A stretch of DNA of 41,071 nt, taken from NCBI RefSeq assembly GCF_902364025.1, contig NZ_CABJCG010000030.1, positions 471 to 41,541 on the forward strand, written 5' to 3'. Numbering within the stretch: the stretch's first letter is position 1; each line of letters begins with the position of its first letter. This stretch comes from Enterocloster lavalensis. GTDB lineage: Bacteria > Bacillota > Clostridia > Lachnospirales > Lachnospiraceae. Under the pieces are notes generated by a model. It was not told the DNA's origin and searched no databases. It worked only from the letters and a program-made list of their open reading frames with translations. Positions 1 to 6,751 of the stretch are shown here, piece after piece. A program made the position numbers and the translations under genes.

Positions 1-321
1 TTTTGGGATTTCCACTCGTCTTACCGGGTCTGGAGTATATTTCCCCCTTTTGATTCTCCCGATAAGCTCTTTCTGGTTCTCCCGAAGGTATGCTCCGGCT
101 TCCTCCACGGTCATTCCGTCGATTCCCGGCGCACCCTTGTTTGCCTTTACTCTTTTGAACGCTCTGTTCAGGTTGTCCTTATCCAGTATCTTCTCTAAGA
201 GCTCCGGTTGTGCACTGTCCCGTTCTTTCCATATCCGACGGAAAGAACGGTGCGCTCTCACATACCCTTCACGTTCCGCGCTATCTCTTTGCAAGCAGCT
301 TTCTCTGTTTTCTGCACCCAA
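1..321 (-). CDS. ltrA: Group II intron reverse transcriptase/maturase, N-terminal part
   Basis: This is an open frame of 107 codons that runs off the left edge of the window. It starts with TTG at 321, eight bases after a GGAGG site. The visible part contains the RT-0 region of intron-encoded proteins: LLEKILDKDNLNRAFKRVKA, then NKGAPGIDGMTV and RRVEIPK. The family makes a reverse transcriptase/maturase that assists splicing and retrohoming of its own intron. The catalytic YADD region would lie outside the window, so whether the protein is intact cannot be judged. It sits in domain IV of the intron, as expected. Confidence 0.85.
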   Translation of the reverse strand, partial: MGAENRESCLQRDSAEREGYVRAHRSFRRIWKERDSAQPELLEKILDKDNLNRAFKRVKANKGAPGIDGMTVEEAGAYLRENQKELIGRIKRGKYTPDPVRRVEIPK

Positions 322-757
322 TGTTCTTTCCTCCTTTCCCGGTTGTACTAAAGACTCCTATTGATTCGGTCCTTCATCTCTCGACTACTATGACCTCTGC
401 TGACTTCTATGCGTTCAGCATTATCTCTCGATAATGGTTGTTCTTTTCAGGGTATACCGCATAGACCTCCCCGGGTACCACACGTTTCTTTCTCTCCATC
501 TATCTGCCACATTTACCATACATGATTCCGTGTAGTTATTGGGCTTCAACTTGTGGGGCAGTCTTACCCTCATGCATAGCCTGATGTGATTTCTGTTCGT
601 CAGACCAGAGATTTGCCCATGGGTTAGTATGTTCCCCATATCCGGCTTCCTTCAGATTCCACCTCACGATGGACACCCTTGCCTTCGGCTATATCCTTCC
701 CACTACCGGGCGGATTCCGGACTTGCACCGGTTAGAAACGTGCGCCGCCGGGCGCAC
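1..757 (-). mobile_element. Group IIC intron, 5' portion (cut by window edge)
   Basis: On the minus strand the element begins with GTGCGCCCGGC at 757. It then shows blocks typical of class C group II introns: CAAGGGTGTCC followed by TGGAATCTGAAGGAAGC, a GGTCTGA...GAACA block, TACCCGGGGAGGTCT, and GAAGTCAGCAGAGGTCATAG just before the reverse-transcriptase gene. I recognise these from the Oceanobacillus/Bacillus halodurans class C introns. The 5' end lies directly behind a stem-loop and T-run at 761-808, the preferred insertion site of class C introns. Only domain I, the start of domain IV and the first part of the protein gene are inside the window; the 3' end is not seen. Confidence 0.88.
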
Positions 758-760
758 CCC

Positions 761-808
761 CAAAAAGGGTGCCGCAGAATCATCAAAATAGATGATCGTG
801 CGGCACCC
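761..808 (-). terminator. Rho-independent terminator of the DauR-like gene and intron target
   Basis: An 18-bp stem (767-784 with 791-808, two mismatches) and a 6-base loop are followed on the minus strand by TTTTTG. It lies 25 bases behind the stop codon of the regulator gene and ends four bases before the intron 5' end. Confidence 0.85.
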
Positions 809-832
809 CTTTTTCGCAAAAATCACTTAATC

Positions 833-1501
833 TCACTCAACCGTTTCCGAAGAGTTGCCTTTCACCGAGCGCAGGTGGAGATACACCGTGTTCTTGGATA
901 TCTCCAGCAGTTCTGCGACATGCTCCACGGCATTTTTCATATTAAACACACCCTGCTGATAGAGTATTTCAATAATCGCGCGGTTGTGTAAGGACGGTTT
1001 GATGGAAGGGTCATTGTCCACAGCCGCCTTTGCCTGGTATAAAAGGTCGTCGAAGAAGGTTTCGCGGTTGTTGGAAAACAGCTCGGATGTGGACTGATCA
1101 TTGGAGGGCGTATTGGGCAAAAAAACGGACAGGAAGTCCAGCATGGGCATATTCAGATTGATATTAATGCAGAGAAGTCCAATGATGCGCTCGTACTCTC
1201 CCTTGATCGCAATGGTCGCTGACTTGATAGGATTTCCACGTTTGTTTTTTGCAAAATAGGAAATATAAAATTTGGCGCCGTCTTTTTTGATCTTGTCCAG
1301 CATGTCCAGCGCAAGATTGGTGATGGGAGCGCCCACTTCTCTTCCGGTATGATGCCCGTTCACAATTTTAATGACAGACTTGTCGTAGTCCTCCAGACTA
1401 TGAAGAGCGATTTCACATCCATCCCCCAGATAGTCTGCCAGTCCTTCTAACACCGTCTTATAAGATTCTAATATTTTATGATCTACCTCTGATAAAATCA
1501 T
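833..1501 (-). CDS. YheO/DauR-type PAS-HTH transcriptional regulator
   Basis: The 222-residue protein has an N-terminal YheO-like PAS region: ESYKTVLEGLADYLGDGCEI at the start, then a GREVGAPITNLALDML segment and KSATIAIKGEYERIIGLLCI. The C-terminal helix-turn-helix runs through VAELLEISKNTVYLHLRSVK. Members of this family, such as DauR (D-arginine utilisation), control amino acid catabolic operons. I chose ATG 1501 because GTGGGG lies six bases upstream; the ATG at 1519 has no site. The gene is divergent from the ridA operon, with a 260-bp shared control region carrying paired 12-bp elements, so it probably regulates that operon and perhaps itself. The effector is unknown. Confidence 0.85.
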   Translation of the reverse strand: MILSEVDHKILESYKTVLEGLADYLGDGCEIALHSLEDYDKSVIKIVNGHHTGREVGAPITNLALDMLDKIKKDGAKFYISYFAKNKRGNPIKSATIAIKGEYERIIGLLCININLNMPMLDFLSVFLPNTPSNDQSTSELFSNNRETFFDDLLYQAKAAVDNDPSIKPSLHNRAIIEILYQQGVFNMKNAVEHVAELLEISKNTVYLHLRSVKGNSSETVE

Positions 1502-1563
1502 TGTTTTCCCCACTGACATCGCAAAGAATTTTTGTTACGGTTCTTATAATTTATATGAATCTT

Positions 1564-1605
1564 ATACTAACACAAATTTTTTGGTCTTTCAATATGTGAT
1601 GAAAT
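1564..1605 (-). promoter_or_regulatory. Candidate promoter of the DauR-like gene with upstream element
   Basis: On the minus strand TTGAAA (1587-1592) and TAGTAT (1564-1569) are 17 bases apart. One base upstream of the -35 is ATTTCATCACAT (1594-1605). The same 12-mer precedes the opposing promoter, which makes it a likely regulator binding site. Confidence 0.5.
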
Positions 1606-1648
1606 AATTTTTAGTGTTTCTGGCATTATCACCAAAAAACTAAACAAG

Positions 1649-1695
1649 ATTTCATCACATTTACGATTGATTAAAATAAAAAAATGTTATATTCT
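1649..1695 (+). promoter_or_regulatory. Candidate promoter of the ridA-Mo enzyme operon with upstream element
   Basis: TTGATT (1667-1672) and TATTCT (1690-1695) are separated by 17 bases. ATTTCATCACAT (1649-1660) lies six bases upstream of the -35, in the same orientation relative to the promoter as the copy at 1594-1605 is to the divergent one. The two 12-mers form an exact inverted pair 43 bases apart. Confidence 0.5.
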
Positions 1696-1762
1696 AATTT
1701 TGGAATAAAATATTTCAGTAATTTATGAAATAATAAAAAATATTTCAAAGGAGGAAATGAAC

Positions 1763-2131
1763 ATGAACGTTATTTCAACAGAAAACGCACCTGCTGCAAT
1801 CGGCCCATATTCACAGGCTTTTGAAGTAGGCAATCTTGTGATCACATCTGGCCAGATTCCAGTTGATCCAGCTACGGGGGTGGCTCCGGATGGGATTGAG
1901 GCACAGGCTCATCAGAGCTGCAAGAACGTGGGCGCATTATTGGAGGCAGCCGGTGTTTCGTTTGACAAGGTTGTTAAGACGACATGTTTCCTGGCGGATA
2001 TGAATGACTTCCAGACATTTAACAGTGTATATGAGAAGTATTTCACATCCAAGCCCGCGCGCAGTTGTGTTGCAGTAAAGACGATTCCGAAGGGATTGTT
2101 GTGTGAGATCGAGGTAATTGCTGAAAAATAA
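1763..2131 (+). CDS. ridA: RidA family enamine/imine deaminase
   Basis: The 122-residue protein has the full RidA length and signatures: PAAIGPYSQAF, SGQIPVDPATG, VVKTTCFLADMNDF, YFTSKPARSCVAVKTIPKG and a terminal CEIEVIAE. The Arg of PARSCV is the substrate-carboxylate contact in active RidA proteins. The family hydrolyses reactive 2-aminoacrylate and related enamines released by PLP enzymes. That fits the PLP lyase two genes downstream. The second ATG (1763) is preferred because it stands eight bases from AAAGGAGG, while the ATG at 1757 is only two bases away. First gene of the operon. Confidence 0.93.
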   Translation: MNVISTENAPAAIGPYSQAFEVGNLVITSGQIPVDPATGVAPDGIEAQAHQSCKNVGALLEAAGVSFDKVVKTTCFLADMNDFQTFNSVYEKYFTSKPARSCVAVKTIPKGLLCEIEVIAEK

Positions 2132-2181
2132 TTTTTTAATCAGAGCAAAAAAACTATTTCAAAAGACAGAGGGGCTAAATT

Positions 2182-3633
2182 ATGAGCAAAGAAAAGAAAA
2201 TCCGCGAAAAGAAAAAACCGCTTTTTATTGAAGCGATCTCTATGATCGTAGTATTACTCGCATTGGTAATCTATTCCGTTAAACTTGATATTTCCATTAT
2301 TCCCGCAATGATGATCGCCATCGTTTGGTCCATGGTAGTTGCCTACCGGTGCGGTTACGGCTGGAACGATATTATGGCTCCTGTATACGAGCGTGAAAAA
2401 GGAGTCGTTGAGGTATTCTTTATCATCTTATTAATCGGTGCGTTTATCTCAACCATGATGTTCTCCGGCACGATTCCGGTCATCATTTATTACCTGATCA
2501 ACGTCATCAGCCCGTCCTTAATGATCGTATTGTCCTTCTTACTGACAGCGATTGTATCCGTTATCATCGGTACTTCCTGGGGAACGGCGGGTACCGTGGG
2601 CGTGATCATGCTGGCGATCGCACAGAGTATGGGAGTACCGCTTCCCATCGTTGCAGGCGCCGTTGCATCCGGTTCCCACGTTGGTCAGTTATGTTCTCCA
2701 ATGGCTGATACTTCCAACGTGGCGGCAAGCTTCGCGGACGTAGACACCATGACCATGATCAAACGTATGGCTTATTACACCCTTCCCGTTATCGGCATTG
2801 CGACCGTTCTCTATGCAGTATTAGGCTTCATGAACGGTTCCGGCAGCGGCGATATGGCTTCCGCCCAGTTAATTCACCAGGAGATCGGCTCTGTATTTAA
2901 TACCAATGTGCTCGTGATCCTTCCCATGGTTTTGGTATTTATTTTAACCTTCATGAAGAAACCCATCGTTATGACCCTTGGCATTACCTCTTTACTGGGT
3001 ATCGTATTTGGTATGATCTTCAACGGCTTTTCCTTTGGCGAAGGTTTAAACGCTCTTTACAGCGGATTTACCGTAGCCGGAAGCGCAGGCATCGCCGAGG
3101 AGGGCTTCAGCGATATCTTCTTAAATCTTTGTAACCGCGGCGGCGCAACCAGTATGGTAAGCCCTGCTATCATCGTAATCGTCGCTTCTATGTATGGTAC
3201 CATCCTGATGGAGATCAAAGCGCTGGATGTGATCGCTGAGACCGTATTCTCCAAAGTTAAGAGCAGAGTATTGTTAAGCACGTCGGCCGTTGTACTGGCT
3301 GGTCTGATCGTAAGCTTAACGTCCAGCTCTTTCTTAGCCGGAATGATGCCCAAGGATTTATTCTTAAAGAAGTTCGAAGAAGAAGGTATGGACAGTATGG
3401 ACCTGGTATCTGCGGCTTTATCTGCAAGTACACAGTACCTGACCTGTATTCCGTGGTGCGATACCGCTATCTTCTTAGCCGGTATTTCAGGAGTATCCAC
3501 CCTTGCCGCGTTACCGTATAACTTCTTCGGCTGGGGCTGCTCCGCCATGGTCATCATTTTATCCATCTTCGGCATTGGCTACAAGAACGGAACCAGAATG
3601 TTCAAGCTGGAAAGTCAGAAGGTTATTGAGTAA
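2182..3633 (+). CDS. nhaC: NhaC-family Na+/H+ antiporter-type transporter
   Basis: A 483-residue membrane protein with about 11-12 hydrophobic segments after a basic N-terminus (MSKEKKIREKKKPLF). NhaC-type signatures are visible: IGTSWGTAGTVGVIMLAIAQ, AVASGSHVGQLCSPMADTSN and STQYLTCIPWCDTAIFLAG. The family covers Na+/H+ antiporters as well as organic acid or amino acid exchangers such as the malate/lactate antiporter MleN. In this operon, between a RidA and a PLP lyase, substrate uptake or product exchange is more likely than pH homeostasis. That is inference from context; the substrate cannot be read from sequence. An AGAGGGG site precedes the ATG, and the gene lies 50 bases after ridA. Confidence 0.85.
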   Translation: MSKEKKIREKKKPLFIEAISMIVVLLALVIYSVKLDISIIPAMMIAIVWSMVVAYRCGYGWNDIMAPVYEREKGVVEVFFIILLIGAFISTMMFSGTIPVIIYYLINVISPSLMIVLSFLLTAIVSVIIGTSWGTAGTVGVIMLAIAQSMGVPLPIVAGAVASGSHVGQLCSPMADTSNVAASFADVDTMTMIKRMAYYTLPVIGIATVLYAVLGFMNGSGSGDMASAQLIHQEIGSVFNTNVLVILPMVLVFILTFMKKPIVMTLGITSLLGIVFGMIFNGFSFGEGLNALYSGFTVAGSAGIAEEGFSDIFLNLCNRGGATSMVSPAIIVIVASMYGTILMEIKALDVIAETVFSKVKSRVLLSTSAVVLAGLIVSLTSSSFLAGMMPKDLFLKKFEEEGMDSMDLVSAALSASTQYLTCIPWCDTAIFLAGISGVSTLAALPYNFFGWGCSAMVIILSIFGIGYKNGTRMFKLESQKVIE

Positions 3634-3668
3634 CTAAAACAAGTCAAACACAGCAAAGGAGATACGGA

Positions 3669-4838
3669 ATGATAAATTTTGATTTACCTCTTAATCGAAG
3701 AGGAACGAACACATGGAAATGGGATGGAGAAGGTTTAGGCGTTGATTACCCGCTCGGCACGGCCGACATGGACTTTAGAATGCCGGATGAGATCCGTCAG
3801 GCCATCCACGATAAAGTTGATCAGGGCGTCTTATCCTACGCTGCCGACAAGAGCTATTTTGCAAAAGCATTTGCAGCTTACCAGAATCGCCGCTATGGTT
3901 TGAATATCCAGCCGGAGCAGGTTATGCCGGGCACGACTTTGATGGCAGTTTATAAAGTGATTATGGATGCGTTCACCGCACCCGGAGACGGCGTGATCGT
4001 TCAGACTCCTGTCTTTGGACCGTTTTACTCCGTAACGAAAAATAACGGGCGTATCTTATACGACAACGGACTTGTGTATAACAGAGCCGAGGGGACCTGG
4101 TCCATTAACTTTGAAGAATTGGAAGAGATGGCTTCCGATCCCCGCGTCCGACTGCTGGTGGTCTGCAATCCCGGAAACCCGACCACAAGAGGCTTTACAA
4201 GAGAAGAAATGCAGAAGATGTACGACATTTGTAAGGCAAACCATGTGGTTATGTTAAGTGATGAAATCCACTCCGACGTATATTATGACGGCCGCAAGCA
4301 CGTTTCTCTGTTAGCTGTCTGTGATGAGGACGGAAAAAACGCCGTCGTTCTGACCAGCTCCGGAAAGGTATTCGGCATTCCCGGCCTGAAAACCTCCGCA
4401 ACCGTGGTTCCAAATCAAGAGCTCCGCGACCGATACGCCGTCGCCGCTTTAAACGCAAGAGTCGATGTGATCGACCTCGGCCTGGTTGCGGCCACCGCGG
4501 GATATGAGCACGCGGAAGGGTATATTTTAGAATTGCAGGCTTATCTGCAGAAGAATAAAGACTATGTTGTAAATTGGTTTAAGGAGAACGACATCAAAGT
4601 TGTTCTGACGAAACCGGAAGCTTCCTATCTGTTCTGGCTGGATTTTACGGACTGGAAGATGAGCTGTGACGAGCTTGAAGCATTATTGCACGAGTACGGT
4701 ATCGTATTTTCTTCAGGAGCTGAATTCGGCGGCCTGCATAACGAAGGTTTCATGAGAATGAATATTGCAACCCGCATGGAATTAGTAAAAGGCGCGCTTG
4801 CTAATTTGAAAAAATGTTATGAGGAAAAGATTCAATAG
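3669..4838 (+). CDS. MalY/PatB-type PLP-dependent lyase or aminotransferase
   Basis: 389 residues, normal length for the family. The fold-type I aminotransferase signatures are present: YPLGTADMDFRMPDEI near the N-terminus, NPGNPTTRGFT (about 167-177), LSDEIHSDVYYDG with the PLP-contacting Asp near 198, and the Schiff-base lysine K233 in TSSGKVFGIPGLK. The MalY/PatB subgroup mostly contains cystathionine beta-lyases and other cysteine-S-conjugate beta-lyases, releasing pyruvate, ammonia and a thiol. RidA at the head of the operon supports beta-elimination chemistry, since 2-aminoacrylate is its substrate. A simple aminotransferase cannot be excluded. An AAGGAGATACGGA site precedes the start. 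Confidence 0.85.
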   Translation: MINFDLPLNRRGTNTWKWDGEGLGVDYPLGTADMDFRMPDEIRQAIHDKVDQGVLSYAADKSYFAKAFAAYQNRRYGLNIQPEQVMPGTTLMAVYKVIMDAFTAPGDGVIVQTPVFGPFYSVTKNNGRILYDNGLVYNRAEGTWSINFEELEEMASDPRVRLLVVCNPGNPTTRGFTREEMQKMYDICKANHVVMLSDEIHSDVYYDGRKHVSLLAVCDEDGKNAVVLTSSGKVFGIPGLKTSATVVPNQELRDRYAVAALNARVDVIDLGLVAATAGYEHAEGYILELQAYLQKNKDYVVNWFKENDIKVVLTKPEASYLFWLDFTDWKMSCDELEALLHEYGIVFSSGAEFGGLHNEGFMRMNIATRMELVKGALANLKKCYEEKIQ

Positions 4839-4862
4839 TTTTAGCGATCGATAAAAATGGTG

Positions 4863-4935
4863 GTAGCAGCAAAAATGATTGGGGGCAACGATGAGGGGAT
4901 GGATCTTATCGATGTAAGATCATTTTTGCTGCTAT
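4863..4935 (+). other. Long intercistronic hairpin
   Basis: TAGCAGCAAAAATGAT (4864-4879) pairs perfectly with ATCATTTTTGCTGCTA (4919-4934). A flanking G-T pair extends it, and it encloses a 39-base loop. It lies in the 150-base gap between the PLP gene and the FAD gene and lacks a T-run, so it looks like an mRNA processing or stability element rather than a terminator. Confidence 0.7.
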
Positions 4936-4988
4936 CGTACTATTCGAAACGTGCGTATCGATTCAGAATAAATGATTGGTGGAGACGT

Positions 4989-6230
4989 ATGAATAAAATT
5001 ATAATCATTGGGTGCAGCGCCGCCGGATTAAGCGCGCTGGAGAATTTGCGGAAATATGATAAGCAAAGCGAAGTATTGGTCCTTTCAAAAGAAGGGGCTC
5101 CATACTCAAGAGTGCTGCTTCCTTACATATTGAGACAGAAACTACCATACGAAGGGTTGGATATATGCGGCCCGGAGTATTTTACAAGATATAACGCACA
5201 GTTCAAACAGGAAAATGTGGTCGGAGTCGACCCGGAGAAGAAAACCGTGACAACGGATCAAGCGGCCTATCCATACGACAAACTCCTGATTGCAACCGGC
5301 TCTTATGCAGTAGCGCCGCCCATTGAAGGTATGAAAGGCGACAAAGTATTCCATATGTGGACAAGATCCGATCTGGACGCCTTACTGCCCTATTTTGAGA
5401 CCTCTAAAAGGGTATGCGTGATCGGTTCCGGCTTTGTAGCCCTGCAGGCCGCGTGGGCGGCAAGAAGCAGAGGGCTCGACGTAACGGTCATTGAGTTGAT
5501 GGACCGTATTATGCCAAATGTATTGGATGATGAGGGCGCGAAGATCCTGTCGCAAAAAATAAGGGAATGCGGCGTAGCATTATATACAGGCACCTCAACC
5601 CAGTCCATCGAAACCCTGGAAGACGGAAGCCTTGTCCTGCATTTAAAAGACAAGGAAGATGTCCCCGCTGATTTTGTGATTGTGGGAACCGGAGTCCGGC
5701 CAAACGTGGGATTTTTAGAAGGAAGCGGTATCGTGACAGACAGGGGCATTCCTGTAGACGGACACATGAGAACCAATGTGGAAGACGTTTATGCAAGCGG
5801 CGACGTGGCGGCAGGCCCCACCATTTTCGGGGACGTTCATTTGATCCATGCGCTGTGGCCTACGGCTGTGGAAATGGGAAAGGTTGCCGGTGAGAATATG
5901 GCGGGCCTTTCCACCGTTTACGAAGGCAGTTTAAACATGAATGTGACAGAAATGTACGGTGTGACGGTCGCTTCCATCGGCAAATTTGCAGACCAGGAAG
6001 TGGACGATTTCTACCTGTACCCCAGCGAAGAATACGGCTATCTGAAAATCTGCTGCAAAGACGGCAGGCTAATTGGCGGCTGTCTGGTTGGAAACAGCGA
6101 CGCGGTGGAGTATCTCGGTAAAATGAGACCGCTGATCCGCAAGGGGGAAGCGATCGATTGCCGGACACAGGATGTAAAGGACTATATTAACAAAGAAATA
6201 TTCAATCAAGTATGGAGAGAAGGCTTATGA
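4989..6230 (+). CDS. FAD-dependent NAD(P)H oxidoreductase (rubredoxin/nitrite reductase-type)
   Basis: 413 residues. The N-terminal FAD-binding Rossmann motif is IIIIGCSAAGLSALENL (about 4-20). The second dinucleotide site is RVCVIGSGFVALQAAWAARS near the middle, and an FAD-closing motif GVRPNVGFL...DVYASGDVAAG lies in the second half. This is the pyridine nucleotide-disulfide oxidoreductase class I architecture without a redox-active CxxxxC disulfide. Such proteins pass electrons from NAD(P)H to iron-sulfur partners. The next two genes, a polyferredoxin and a Mo enzyme, are the obvious partners. I chose ATG 4989 (GGTGGAG upstream); the longer frame from 4857 would read through the hairpin. 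It overlaps the ferredoxin gene by ATGA, so translation is coupled. Confidence 0.85.
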   Translation: MNKIIIIGCSAAGLSALENLRKYDKQSEVLVLSKEGAPYSRVLLPYILRQKLPYEGLDICGPEYFTRYNAQFKQENVVGVDPEKKTVTTDQAAYPYDKLLIATGSYAVAPPIEGMKGDKVFHMWTRSDLDALLPYFETSKRVCVIGSGFVALQAAWAARSRGLDVTVIELMDRIMPNVLDDEGAKILSQKIRECGVALYTGTSTQSIETLEDGSLVLHLKDKEDVPADFVIVGTGVRPNVGFLEGSGIVTDRGIPVDGHMRTNVEDVYASGDVAAGPTIFGDVHLIHALWPTAVEMGKVAGENMAGLSTVYEGSLNMNVTEMYGVTVASIGKFADQEVDDFYLYPSEEYGYLKICCKDGRLIGGCLVGNSDAVEYLGKMRPLIRKGEAIDCRTQDVKDYINKEIFNQVWREGL

Positions 6231-6709
6231 AAACAATCACGATCGATCCCAGAAAATGTGTAGGCTGCAGAAACTGTGAAATGGCCTGCGCCTATGAAAA
6301 AAGCAAATCATCCTGTGAAGTGGATTTTGCAAATATCCGTGTAAATGATTACATCGAAGAACGGTTTGTGGTTCCGATGACCTGCTTCCACTGCGAGGAG
6401 GCATGGTGTCTGAAGGTCTGCCCCGCCCATGCCATCAGCCGGGACCCGGAAACCAATGCGGTGATTCTCGATCAGACAAAATGCGCCGGATGTAAAATGT
6501 GCATTTTATCCTGTCCTTACGGAAACATTCATTTTGACCATGAAAAAAAGGTGAGCTTTAAATGCGATCTGTGCGGCGGCGATCCCAGATGTGTCACGCA
6601 CTGTATCAGCGGCGCGCTGCAGTTTGAAGAGGTGGACGACGCGATCACCAGAAAGCGCGTGAGAACCGACCATAAGATCAAGGCAATGTACCTGGATGCG
6701 AATAAATGA
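6227..6709 (+). CDS. Four-cluster 4Fe-4S ferredoxin subunit (DmsB/HycB-like)
   Basis: The 160-residue protein has four cysteine groups: CVGCRNCEMAC (about 12-22), CFHCEEAWCLKVCP, CAGCKMCILSCP and CDLCGGDPRCVTHC. This is the layout of electron-transfer subunits of the DmsB/HycB/NrfC type, which carry up to four [4Fe-4S] clusters. It probably relays electrons between the upstream FAD oxidoreductase and the downstream molybdopterin enzyme. There is no Tat signal, so the complex should be cytoplasmic. The start at 6227 has GAGAAGG upstream and overlaps the previous stop codon. Confidence 0.9.
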   Translation: MKTITIDPRKCVGCRNCEMACAYEKSKSSCEVDFANIRVNDYIEERFVVPMTCFHCEEAWCLKVCPAHAISRDPETNAVILDQTKCAGCKMCILSCPYGNIHFDHEKKVSFKCDLCGGDPRCVTHCISGALQFEEVDDAITRKRVRTDHKIKAMYLDANK

Positions 6710-6751
6710 TGAACTATCGTGACATTAGAGAAACAGAATGGAGAATAATAT

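Noticed and set aside
421..639. 72-codon minus-strand frame
   Set aside because: It lies in the structured RNA part of the group IIC intron and matches its conserved blocks.
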